24,098 nt of DNA from Bacteroidota bacterium. Lineage in GTDB: Bacteria > Bacteroidota > Bacteroidia > Flavobacteriales_F > PHOS-HE28. The notes beneath the pieces were generated by a model. The model searched no databases. It was not told where the DNA came from and worked only from the letters and a program-made list of their open reading frames with translations. Location of the stretch: positions 1 through 24,098 of the forward strand of contig CAUJFM010000302.1 in the NCBI GenBank assembly GCA_963169595.1, written 5' to 3'. A program made the position numbers and the translations under genes. Positions 6,994 through 15,595 of this stretch are shown here, piece after piece. Each line of letters begins with the position of its first letter. The stretch's first letter is position 1.

Positions 6994-8124
6994 ATGCGCA
7001 TCATCCGCCCCATCGCACTGCTCGTGCTGGCCCTGCTGCTTGATGGCTGCACGGTGGGGCGTTTCGTGAAGTGGAACTTCGCCGACCGGCGCGACCACAA
7101 GAAGTTCCCCACTCGGCCCCTCCCCGCCTCCCCCGAACCCTTCCATTACCCCGTGGCGGCCAAGGAGATCGCGCCACGCACGGCGAACTACAAAGGAGAA
7201 CAGATCCGCTTCGATACCTGGCTGGAAAAGCACAAGACCACCGCCTTCCTGGTGATCCGCCGCGACACGATCGTGTACGAGCGCTACTTCAAGGGCTACG
7301 ACGAAGCGCACGTGCACCCCTCCTTCTCCATGGCCAAGTCAGTGGTGAGCATGCTCATCGGCACCGCCATCGCCGATGGGCTGATCCGCGACGTGCAGCA
7401 ACCGATCGTGGACTTCATCCCCGAGCTGAAGGCCAACGGCTTCGAGGGTGTCACCATCGAGCACGTGCTGCAGATGACCAGCGGCATCGACTTCAAGGAG
7501 AGCTACGTGAACCCCTTCGGCACCGTGGCCAAGTTCTACTACGGCCGGCAGCTGGAGAAATACACCTTGAAGCTGAAGTTGAAGCGACCGCCCGGCACCA
7601 AGTGGGAATACGTGAGCGGCGACACCCAGTTGCTAGGCCTGCTGCTGACCCGGGCCCTGCGCGCCAAGGGCGATCAGCGGACCCACACCGAATACCACAA
7701 CGACCGCCTGTGGCGACCGCTCGGCATGGAGCATGCGAGCTCGTGGAGCATCGACAAGAAGAAGGACGGCATGGAGAAGGCCTTCTGCTGCATCAACGCT
7801 CCGGCCCGCGACTTCGCCAAGCTCGGCTCGCTCTACCTGCACAAGGGTGAATGGCGCGGAAAGCAGCTTGTGCCCAGTGCGTGGGTGGAGACCAGCACCA
7901 AGGCCGACACAGCCCGCGCAGGCGCCACCTTCTACCGCTACCAATGGTGGCTCCCCTTCCAGGACGGGGCCTTCAACGCCGAGGGCATCCTGGGCCAGTT
8001 CATCCACGTGGACCCCGCGAACCAGTTGGTGATCGTGCGGCTGGGTGGAGGTTACGCCGATGTGCCGTGGGAGAAAGTGTTCCGCGAGATCACGCCGGGC
8101 TATGCCCTGAAGCCCGCGCCATGA
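6994..8124 (+). CDS. Serine hydrolase of the beta-lactamase (class C / esterase) family, lipoprotein
   Basis: A 376-residue secreted lipoprotein: hydrophobic N-terminus with lipobox LLDGC, lipidated Cys19. The catalytic domain is the beta-lactamase/penicillin-binding fold of the class C esterase and 6-aminohexanoate-dimer hydrolase type. The S-x-x-K motif is SMAK with nucleophile Ser112 and Lys115, the second motif is YVS (Tyr206 in EYVSGD), and the KTG position is replaced by a GQF segment (334-336, GILGQFIHVDP), as in esterase-like members. The substrate cannot be told from sequence; esters, amides or peptides are all possible. It lies 3 nt after dapD and overlaps the glycosyltransferase start by ATGA, so the two probably share a transcript. 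Confidence 0.85.
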   Translation: MRIIRPIALLVLALLLDGCTVGRFVKWNFADRRDHKKFPTRPLPASPEPFHYPVAAKEIAPRTANYKGEQIRFDTWLEKHKTTAFLVIRRDTIVYERYFKGYDEAHVHPSFSMAKSVVSMLIGTAIADGLIRDVQQPIVDFIPELKANGFEGVTIEHVLQMTSGIDFKESYVNPFGTVAKFYYGRQLEKYTLKLKLKRPPGTKWEYVSGDTQLLGLLLTRALRAKGDQRTHTEYHNDRLWRPLGMEHASSWSIDKKKDGMEKAFCCINAPARDFAKLGSLYLHKGEWRGKQLVPSAWVETSTKADTARAGATFYRYQWWLPFQDGAFNAEGILGQFIHVDPANQLVIVRLGGGYADVPWEKVFREITPGYALKPAP

Positions 8125-9227
8125 AGCAGTTCCTCGTCATCCAGACCGCCTTCCTGGGCGATGCCGTGCTGGTGACGAGCATCGTGGAGAAGTTGCACGC
8201 CTTCTTCCCCGATGCGGCCATTGACCTGGTGGTGCGCAAAGGGAACGAGGGGCTCTTTGGCTTCAGGGCAACACCTCTGGGCTCCTCCGGCACCGTCGAC
8301 CCTCCGGGTCGACCATCCAATGCCGGCAAAGCTCACTTGCATCCCTTTCTGCGCCACCTCTTTGTATGGGATAAACGGAAAGGCAAGAACAAGAACCTGT
8401 TCGCCCTGATCAGCGACCTCCGGAGGACCGAGTACGACCACATCATCAACTGCCAGCGCTTCCTCAGCACCGGCCTGATGACCGTGCTGGCGCGTGGCAA
8501 AGAGAAGATCGGCTACGACAAGAACCCGCTGAGCGCCCTCTTCACCCGCACGGTGAAGCACATCATCGGGGACGGGCGACATGAGGTGGACCGCCTGAAC
8601 GCGTTGATCGAACACCTGACGGACAGCACGCGCCCCCTACCCCGCCTCTACCCATCAACGGAGGACCGCGCCAAGGTCGAAGGGATCATCCGCTCACACG
8701 GGCTGACCAGCAACGCCCACCATGAGCCCATGGGCACATGGACACATGGGCACATGCCCTACGTCTGCATCGCGCCCGCCTCGGTCTGGTTCACCAAGCA
8801 ATGGCCGGAGCACAAGTGGATCGAACTGGTGAGGACCCTACCGCGCGAGCAACAGGTCTTCATCATCGGCGCACCGGGTGATACCGCCTTGGCGCAGCGC
8901 ATCATCGCCGCCAGCGGTCGTGGCGTGGACCTTACCAAGGACCTGCGCCTGCTGGAAAGCGCGGCCCTGATGGAGGGCGCGACCATGAACTACGTGAACG
9001 ACAGCGCACCACTGCACATCGCCAGCGCCATGGACGCGCCGGTGACCGCCATTTTCTGCAGCACGGTGCCCGCCTTCGGCTTCGGGCCGCTGCGTACGAA
9101 CGGACGTGCGGTGGAAACGCCGGAGAAGCTCGACTGCCGACCGTGCGGGCTCCACGGGCACAGGGCGTGTCCGAAGGGGCATTTCAAGTGTGCGGAGGGG
9201 ATCGCGACCAAGCAACTGATGCGCTAA
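8121..9227 (+). CDS. Glycosyltransferase family 9 (heptosyltransferase-like)
   Basis: A 368-residue GT-B enzyme of the ADP-heptose:LPS heptosyltransferase family, expected at the cytoplasmic face of the inner membrane in outer-membrane glycolipid synthesis. The acceptor half starts FLVIQTAFLGDAVL and the donor half has the typical CIAPASVWFTKQWP (216-229), VFIIGAPGD and NDSAPLHIASA (293-303) blocks. The C-terminus holds four Cys (339, 342, 350, 357) as in related Bacteroidota proteins. Start: ATG overlapping the hydrolase stop. Two regions look inserted relative to what I know of the family: about residues 47-73, built around a perfect DNA palindrome, and about 198-212, built from tandem octanucleotides. 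Both keep the frame. The sugar and acceptor are unknown. Confidence 0.9.
   Translation: MKQFLVIQTAFLGDAVLVTSIVEKLHAFFPDAAIDLVVRKGNEGLFGFRATPLGSSGTVDPPGRPSNAGKAHLHPFLRHLFVWDKRKGKNKNLFALISDLRRTEYDHIINCQRFLSTGLMTVLARGKEKIGYDKNPLSALFTRTVKHIIGDGRHEVDRLNALIEHLTDSTRPLPRLYPSTEDRAKVEGIIRSHGLTSNAHHEPMGTWTHGHMPYVCIAPASVWFTKQWPEHKWIELVRTLPREQQVFIIGAPGDTALAQRIIAASGRGVDLTKDLRLLESAALMEGATMNYVNDSAPLHIASAMDAPVTAIFCSTVPAFGFGPLRTNGRAVETPEKLDCRPCGLHGHRACPKGHFKCAEGIATKQLMR
8295..8313 (+). repeat. Perfect inverted repeat inside glycosyltransferase gene
   Basis: GTCGACCC and its exact complement GGGTCGAC are separated by TCC, giving an 8-bp GC-rich stem with a 3-nt loop in coding sequence. It lies within the stretch that looks inserted between the conserved NEGLF and HPFLR segments of the protein. 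Confidence 0.85.
8721..8760 (+). repeat. Tandem octanucleotide repeat (CATGGGCA-type, five units) in coding sequence
   Basis: Five contiguous 8-nt units read CATGAGCC, CATGGGCA, CATGGACA, CATGGGCA and CATGCCCT. They encode a Met/His/Gly/Trp stretch in the linker between the two glycosyltransferase lobes. Since 8 is not a multiple of 3, gain or loss of one unit would shift the frame. Confidence 0.8.
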
Positions 9228-9259
9228 GGCGTGATAGCTTAGCTACTGACCAGTGCACA

Positions 9260-9694
9260 TCACTTCCGATGTATCCTGACCGGAAGTGTGTAACGTACGT
9301 TGACCGGCTTGCCGCGTTGCCTTCCGGGCTCCCAAACCGGCATGCTCTTGAGCATGGAGATCAATTGCTCTCTAGCCTCTTCGCAATCAGCACCAGCTAC
9401 CACCCTCGCATCGCAAACGGCCCCGTCATCTCGAACGACGAAGGTCAAGCGGATCGTGCTTGAAGGCACCTCCACTGAAGTGCATTCTGGCTTGGAGATC
9501 GACTTGTGCAGAAAACGGAACAACGCCTCATTCCCGCCAGGGAACTCTGGCATCTGTTCCACGATGGTATACACGGTATCGCTGACCGTACAGGTGTCTG
9601 CTAGGAAACCCGTGTGCTGAGATCCATGCTGTGCCCACACCCTGGTCACCAAAGCGATATGGGCAATGATGATCAAGTATCGTGCACCGGTCAT
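9260..9694 (-). CDS. Small exported protein with TonB C-terminal-like domain
   Basis: A 144-residue protein with a signal-like N-terminus (MTGARYLIIIAHIAL, likely cut after VWAQ) followed by a TonB C-terminal domain. The block VEQMPEFPGG, the EALFRFLHKSI helix, the strand IRLTFVVRDDGAV and the end GKPVNVRYTLPV are typical of Bacteroidota TonB-domain proteins. It lacks the proline-rich linker of true energy transducers, so it may be a stand-alone periplasmic domain of unknown partner. I chose the internal ATG because it gives a clean signal peptide; an ATG ten codons upstream is also possible, extending to 9724. A degenerate box (TACCTTAG) lies 7 nt before the chosen ATG. The gene is AT-richer than its neighbours. 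Confidence 0.7.
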   Translation of the reverse strand: MTGARYLIIIAHIALVTRVWAQHGSQHTGFLADTCTVSDTVYTIVEQMPEFPGGNEALFRFLHKSISKPECTSVEVPSSTIRLTFVVRDDGAVCDARVVAGADCEEAREQLISMLKSMPVWEPGRQRGKPVNVRYTLPVRIHRK

Positions 9695-9737
9695 GGCCCC
9701 ACTAAGGTAGTCCCATAGCCGCATCCGCCATAGGGCC

Positions 9738-9745
9738 TACTTTTG
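9738..9745 (+). promoter_or_regulatory. Candidate -7 promoter element (TACTTTTG) for the CCA enzyme gene
   Basis: An exact TAnnTTTG match 15 nt before the chosen ATG, in the short divergent gap to the TonB-domain gene. It argues against the TTG start at 9743, which lies inside the box. Confidence 0.55.
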
Positions 9746-9760
9746 CCGCCCTTCCCGGTC

Positions 9761-11245
9761 ATGCACACCACCACCCGATACACCGTGGACCCTGCCCGCC
9801 TGGATGGCGTGGAGGACGAGCCGCTGTTCCAAGCGGTGGCCGCGGAGGCGGCGGACCAGGGCATTCCGGCGTTCGCCATCGGCGGCTATGTGCGCGACCG
9901 GCTGATCGGACGTCCGTGCAAGGACATCGACTTCGTGGTGGAAGGCGATGGCATGGCCTTCGCGCAGGCGGTGGCCCGGCGCCTGAAGGCCGAGCCCGTG
10001 CACGTCTTCAAGAACTTCGGCACCGCGATGTTCACCCTCCGGGACCCTCAGGGTGAAGTGCAGGTGGAGTTCGTGGGGGCGCGCAAGGAGAGCTACAGCC
10101 GCAACAGCCGCAAGCCCGAGGTGGAGCCCGGCTCCATCAAGGACGACCAGGAGCGGCGCGACTTCACCATCAATGCGCTGGCGATCTCCATGAACGTGGG
10201 CAGCCTCGGCGCGCTGGTGGACCCTTTCGGCGGCATCCTCGACCTGGACCGCGGCCTCATCCGCACCCCGCTGGACCCGGACATCACCTTCAGCGACGAC
10301 CCCCTGCGGATGCTGCGCGCCGTGCGCTTCGCCAACCAGCTCGGCTTCGTCATCGATCCACCCACCTTCGAGGCCATCAAGCGGAACGCGCATCGGCTGG
10401 AGATCATCAGCGCCGAGCGCATCCACACCGAGCTGAACAAGATCATCGCCTGCGCCAAGCCCAGCATCGGCTTCAACCTGCTGCGCGACAGCGGGCTGTT
10501 GCAGGAGTTCTTCCCCGAGTTCGTGGCCCTGAGCGGCGCCGAGGAGAAGTACGGCATCGGCCACAAGGACAACTTCCACCACACGCTGCAGGTGCTGGAC
10601 AATGTGTGCGAAGTGAGCGACGACCTGTGGCTGCGCTGGGGCGCAGTGCTGCATGACATCGCCAAGCCGCTCACCAAGCGCTTCCACCCCGGCCACGGCT
10701 GGACCTTCCACGGGCACGAGGACAAGGGCGCGCGCATGGTGCCGGCCCTCTTCCGCCGCATGAAGCTGCCGCTGGACGAGAAGATGAAGTTCGTGCAGAA
10801 GCTCGTGGCCCTGCACCTGCGTCCCATCGCCCTCACCAAGGACGAGGTGACCGACAGCGCCGTGCGCCGGCTACTCTTCGATGCGGGCGACGACATCGAC
10901 GCGCTGATGATCCTGTGCCGCGCGGACATCACCAGCAAGAACGAGAAGAAGAAGGACCGCTACCTGCGGAACTACGAGCTGGTGATGCAAAAGCTGAAGG
11001 ACGTGGAGGAGAAGGACCGCGTGCGCAACTTCCAGCCGCCCATCACCGGCCAGGACATCATGGACGCCTTCGGCATCGGTCCAAGCCGCCCGATCGGCGA
11101 CATCAAGACGGTGATCAAGGACGCGATCCTGGACGGCCGCATCCAGAACGACCGGGCGCAGGCCTGGCAGCTGATGGTGGAGGAAGGCGCCCGGCTGGGA
11201 CTCTCGTTGCGCGCGGGTCTGGAGCATCCGCCCACCGTGGGATGA
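9761..11245 (+). CDS. tRNA nucleotidyltransferase / poly(A) polymerase family protein with HD domain
   Basis: A 494-residue class II nucleotidyltransferase, most likely the CCA-adding enzyme that builds or repairs tRNA 3' ends; the bacterial poly(A) polymerase reading is the alternative. The head domain has GGYVRDRLIG (41-50), the catalytic pair Asp55-x-Asp57 (KDIDFVV), ERRDFTINALA (131-141) and the DPLRMLRAVRFA motif (180-191). The downstream half carries an HD phosphohydrolase domain (His273/274 in NFHHTL, LHDIAKP with His298-Asp299, and FHGHEDKGA), which can give 2',3'-cyclic phosphodiesterase activity, followed by a helical tail ending GLSLRAG. The ATG start was preferred to a TTG six codons earlier because of the promoter box. 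Confidence 0.9.
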   Translation: MHTTTRYTVDPARLDGVEDEPLFQAVAAEAADQGIPAFAIGGYVRDRLIGRPCKDIDFVVEGDGMAFAQAVARRLKAEPVHVFKNFGTAMFTLRDPQGEVQVEFVGARKESYSRNSRKPEVEPGSIKDDQERRDFTINALAISMNVGSLGALVDPFGGILDLDRGLIRTPLDPDITFSDDPLRMLRAVRFANQLGFVIDPPTFEAIKRNAHRLEIISAERIHTELNKIIACAKPSIGFNLLRDSGLLQEFFPEFVALSGAEEKYGIGHKDNFHHTLQVLDNVCEVSDDLWLRWGAVLHDIAKPLTKRFHPGHGWTFHGHEDKGARMVPALFRRMKLPLDEKMKFVQKLVALHLRPIALTKDEVTDSAVRRLLFDAGDDIDALMILCRADITSKNEKKKDRYLRNYELVMQKLKDVEEKDRVRNFQPPITGQDIMDAFGIGPSRPIGDIKTVIKDAILDGRIQNDRAQAWQLMVEEGARLGLSLRAGLEHPPTVG

Positions 11246-11256
11246 GCGCGACTGCC

Positions 11257-11264
11257 TAATTTCG
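11257..11264 (+). promoter_or_regulatory. Candidate -7 promoter element (TAATTTCG) for acs
   Basis: TAATTTCG matches TAnnTTTG except one position and lies only 3 nt before the acs ATG, in the 22-nt gap after the CCA enzyme gene. No convincing -33 box is visible. Confidence 0.5.
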
Positions 11265-11267
11265 GGC

Positions 11268-13181
<1,914 letters not shown>

Positions 13182-13184
13182 ACC

Positions 13185-13199
13185 TGACACTGGATGTCA
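13185..13199. terminator. Weak bidirectional hairpin between acs and the FISUMP gene
   Basis: TGACA-CTGGA-TGTCA forms a 5-bp stem in the 37-nt gap between the two convergent genes. There is no clear T-tract, so it is at best a weak terminator. Confidence 0.25.
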
Positions 13200-13218
13200 C
13201 CTACGCCGTTCCGGTTCT

Positions 13219-13989
13219 TCAGTCCATTACACAACGCACTGATGCCCCGATAAGTCGATTCGTTTTTACACGATATATCCCTCTTGACGAAGTGTTTAAC
13301 TCCCTACACCAAGAATAGACCGTGTCGAAGGGTGTTGCACTCCACCAATGCCCTCTTGAACCGACGTTGGTGAATCCACCATACATGGTTCGTATACCTC
13401 CGGGATAGGCCGTGAACCCCGTACTGTCCGTCGCCCCTGTGTTCGGGGCGTTCCAAAGAGCAAGTGCCTTCAGGTTGCCTCCGGCATTCACGGTGGTTCC
13501 CCTTGCTCCGTTCGCTTCCAACTCGACATTGCTCAATCCCAAAGATTCTTCAAGTGCCATCCAATCTCCATCCGTAGGTACATGCCAGCCACTTGGACAT
13601 ACGTTTCGGGAATCCTGCACTGCATACCAATTGTACAATTTACCAAGAACTGCATCATAGGAAGCATCAACGTTATAGTTCGACCACGATCCGACCGTAA
13701 GCTGCGACCATTCGGTCGTACCCGGTGTATACGGAATGGGGTCCCCGTTGGCATAGTGCACTGAACGAAGATTCTCAGCCATCCAGCGACGACCACCGAT
13801 AACCGTGGTCTCATAAATATTACCATCAACATCAGCTACCGCATTGGCAGGGACCGCCACCGAGTCCACGAACACATAAATGGTCCGAGGTTCGGCATCA
13901 TCTTTTGCACAGCCTACAACCGCAAGATTGACCAGTATCATCATGACCCCATTGAGAAGCCATTGGCGACCAGAGCAAGTGATGTACAT
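13219..13989 (-). CDS. FISUMP-domain lipoprotein (Fibrobacter succinogenes major paralogous domain, TIGR02145)
   Basis: A 256-residue predicted lipoprotein: basic residue at 8, hydrophobic segment, lipobox VVGC with Cys27. The body is a FISUMP domain with its usual landmarks: GNIYETTVIGGRRWMAENLR, the W-rich middle, LYNWYAVQDSRNVCPSGWHVPTDGDWMALE, GHWWSATP and the terminal IGASVRCV. The domain is widespread in surface proteins of Bacteroidota and Fibrobacteres and has no proven activity. Its sequence is visibly AT-richer than the flanking genes and uses A/T-ending codons often, which suggests later arrival or relaxed selection. A candidate promoter box (TAACTTTA) ends 4 nt before the first ATG and supports this start over the internal Met-Met. 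Confidence 0.8.
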   Translation of the reverse strand: MYITCSGRQWLLNGVMMILVNLAVVGCAKDDAEPRTIYVFVDSVAVPANAVADVDGNIYETTVIGGRRWMAENLRSVHYANGDPIPYTPGTTEWSQLTVGSWSNYNVDASYDAVLGKLYNWYAVQDSRNVCPSGWHVPTDGDWMALEESLGLSNVELEANGARGTTVNAGGNLKALALWNAPNTGATDSTGFTAYPGGIRTMYGGFTNVGSRGHWWSATPFDTVYSWCRELNTSSRGIYRVKTNRLIGASVRCVMD

Positions 13990-13993
13990 GAAA

Positions 13994-14001
13994 TAAAGTT
14001 A
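13994..14001 (-). promoter_or_regulatory. Candidate -7 promoter element (TAACTTTA) for FISUMP gene
   Basis: On the minus strand TAACTTTA differs from TAnnTTTG only in the last base and lies 4 nt before the ATG, set in an AT-rich stretch. Confidence 0.4.
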
Positions 14002-14070
14002 AAAAGGAAGCTGACAACAGGCCCCGACATCTGAGTGCTTGACTAAAAGGCCGGTCAGGTCCAACCTCGC

Positions 14071-14646
14071 TCACCGCTTCCACCGGATGCTCCACAGCCC
14101 GCGGAAGTCGCCCACCCGATACCCCATCGCCGCATCCTGCGGGTACCCCTTGCGGATCGCGGCCATCGTCAGGCTGTCCACATCGCTGCCAGCCGCGCCG
14201 TGGCACTTCAGACAGGTGGGCATGGCGATGAGGATAGGCTGGTAATAAGCCACGCTGTCGACCAGCACCACGGCCTGCGGCGGGATGTCCTGAGGGGCGG
14301 TGCCCTTGGCCAGCAAGGTGAGCACTTCGTTCAGGCGGCGCTGCTCATCGGCATCAGGGGCATCATGCGGCGCGCGGATACGGTCGCTGGTGCGCTTGAT
14401 GCGGACGCCCTGTGCAGCGGAAAGGGAGTCGACCAAGGGCAATGCGGCCACCGAACAGTACTGCAGCGCACCCGAAGGCCCCTCGCTGGCCATGGCCGCT
14501 TGAAGACGAGCGGAAAGCTGCTGGAAGGTGGCCCCAGCGATGCCGCGCCCGCGCTCGATCGCTGCGGCCTCATCGAACGGGGTGGGCGCCGGTGTGCAGG
14601 ACCAGACCAGCACCACCATCGCCCCGCAGATCACCTTGACGCTCAT
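14071..14646 (-). CDS. DUF3365 domain lipoprotein with c-type haem motif
   Basis: A 191-residue predicted lipoprotein with lipobox VWSC (Cys17). The mature part matches the DUF3365 (Tll0287-like) pattern: an N-terminal helix, a QYCSVAALPLVD segment, GVRIKRTSDRIRAPHDAPD (80-98) with the Arg-Thr-Ser pattern of the family, and a single haem-attachment motif CLKCH (145-149). The family is thought to include haem-based sensors or electron carriers; here lipidation would place it in the periplasm or outer membrane. It lies between two unrelated envelope genes on the same strand. A degenerate box (TACCTTCA) sits 4 nt before the ATG. Redox partner and role are unknown. Confidence 0.82.
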   Translation of the reverse strand: MSVKVICGAMVVLVWSCTPAPTPFDEAAAIERGRGIAGATFQQLSARLQAAMASEGPSGALQYCSVAALPLVDSLSAAQGVRIKRTSDRIRAPHDAPDADEQRRLNEVLTLLAKGTAPQDIPPQAVVLVDSVAYYQPILIAMPTCLKCHGAAGSDVDSLTMAAIRKGYPQDAAMGYRVGDFRGLWSIRWKR

Positions 14647-14711
14647 GAAGTGAAGGTAACAAGCACCGGACGGCCTTGAACAGCCACAGGCCTATCGTGC
14701 ATGAAGGAACA

Positions 14712-14738
14712 TGCAAAAGAACCGCCTAGAATGGGCGG
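14712..14738 (-). terminator. Rho-independent-type terminator after the T9SS type A protein
   Basis: On the minus strand CCGCC and GGCGG form a 5-bp GC stem with a 7-nt loop, directly followed by TTCTTTT. It lies about 35 nt after the stop of the secreted-protein gene and upstream of the DUF3365 gene, separating the two units. Confidence 0.5.
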
Positions 14739-14771
14739 ACACCGTGCCAGAACACCACCGTCAGCGATGGC

Positions 14772-15521
14772 TCACTCCCCGATCACCAAGGCCTGCCTCA
14801 CGGTGGTCCCGGAAGCGCCCTGCAGGCGCAGCCAGACCATGCGGGCTCCCTCGGGCAGTTCATCCGAAGCCAGGTAGATGGCACGCTCCTCGCCGGCGTC
14901 AAGCTGTCCCTCGTACAGGACATGCACCACCCGGCCGGCCGCATCCACCCCGCTGAGGGTGACGCGCTGTGACACGGTGCTGCGCACCACGGCAGTGGCC
15001 CGCTCGCTCATGGGGTTCGGAGAAACACGGATCTGCAGTTCGCCCTCCGTGCCCAGGCTGTCCGGACCCGCAGGAGGTGCGCATGCCCCGAGCACGCAGC
15101 CATGGGCCAAGTGCGCAGGCACCCCGTTCTCACTGATGCAAATGGTATGCGCGTTCGCCGGGTTGCCCGGTGGGATGTGGCACACCAGCACCTTGTTGTT
15201 GTTATTGCCGCAGCGGACATCCACCACGTTCACGAACACCGAGTCCATGGCCATGCAGCCCGTAGTGTCGGTCACGGTCACCTGGTACCAGGTCGAGGCC
15301 GTATCACAGGCCGTGATGGTCGCCACGGTGGCTCCGTTGCTCCAGGCATAGGCCAGATCGCCCTCGCCCGCTCCCACCGCTGCCAGGTCCGTGCAGGCCA
15401 TGGGGTCATAGCCGAAGTAGACGGTCACGGTATCCGCCGCGATGTCCACCGAGCACTGGGCAAGGCCATTGGAAGCCAGGAGCATGGCGCCTGCGAACGG
15501 GAGATACAGGAACTTCTTCAT
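14772..15521 (-). CDS. Secreted protein with His/Cys-rich module and T9SS type A sorting tail
   Basis: A 249-residue exported protein. The signal peptide is clear (MKKFLYLPFAGAMLLASNGLAQ, cut near 22). Residues about 24-100 form an SprB/PKD-like segment with the YAWSNGATVATI strand and WYQVTVTDTTGC. Next comes a compact His/Cys module (about 104-147): Cys104, a run of four Asn, VLVCHIPPGNPANAH (C114, H115, H125), TICIS (C128), then AHLAHG (H137, H140), C142 and C147. The C-terminus (from RVSPNPMSE, 165-173) is a type A sorting domain, predicting export by T9SS and surface attachment or release. The module recurs in other secreted Bacteroidota proteins as I recall, with no known role. A promoter precedes the gene and a terminator follows, so it is monocistronic. 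Confidence 0.82.
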   Translation of the reverse strand: MKKFLYLPFAGAMLLASNGLAQCSVDIAADTVTVYFGYDPMACTDLAAVGAGEGDLAYAWSNGATVATITACDTASTWYQVTVTDTTGCMAMDSVFVNVVDVRCGNNNNKVLVCHIPPGNPANAHTICISENGVPAHLAHGCVLGACAPPAGPDSLGTEGELQIRVSPNPMSERATAVVRSTVSQRVTLSGVDAAGRVVHVLYEGQLDAGEERAIYLASDELPEGARMVWLRLQGASGTTVRQALVIGE

Positions 15522-15525
15522 GCCA

Positions 15526-15533
15526 CAAAGTTA
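15526..15533 (-). promoter_or_regulatory. Candidate promoter (TTG-N20-TAACTTTG) for the T9SS type A protein
   Basis: An exact TAnnTTTG match on the minus strand, 4 nt before the ATG, with a TTG 20 nt upstream of the box as a possible -33 element. This is the best promoter in the window. Confidence 0.6.
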
Positions 15534-15565
15534 CCCCGTCCTCAGGGGCAGGTCAAGCGGAACAT

Positions 15566-15595
15566 GAAGGCACTTTTCAACGCTGCGCTGCCTTC
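15566..15595 (-). terminator. Inverted repeat overlapping the folD stop
   Basis: GAAGGCA and TGCCTTC form a 7-bp stem with a 16-nt loop that includes the folD stop codon. There is no T-tract beyond it, so function as a terminator is uncertain. Confidence 0.35.

Noticed and set aside
6115..7317. Long minus-strand open frame continuing upstream of ruvX
   Set aside because: It is the antisense of dapD and the start of the hydrolase gene; the ruvX family start is at 6114 and the extension has the His/Val/Gly-rich composition typical of antisense frames in GC-rich DNA.
9228..9259. TAGCTTAGCTA palindrome between the glycosyltransferase and TonB-domain genes
   Set aside because: Arms too short and loop too small for a terminator; probably chance.
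9743..9760. TTG start for the CCA enzyme gene, six codons upstream
   Set aside because: It lies inside the TACTTTTG promoter box; the ATG at 9761 is preferred.
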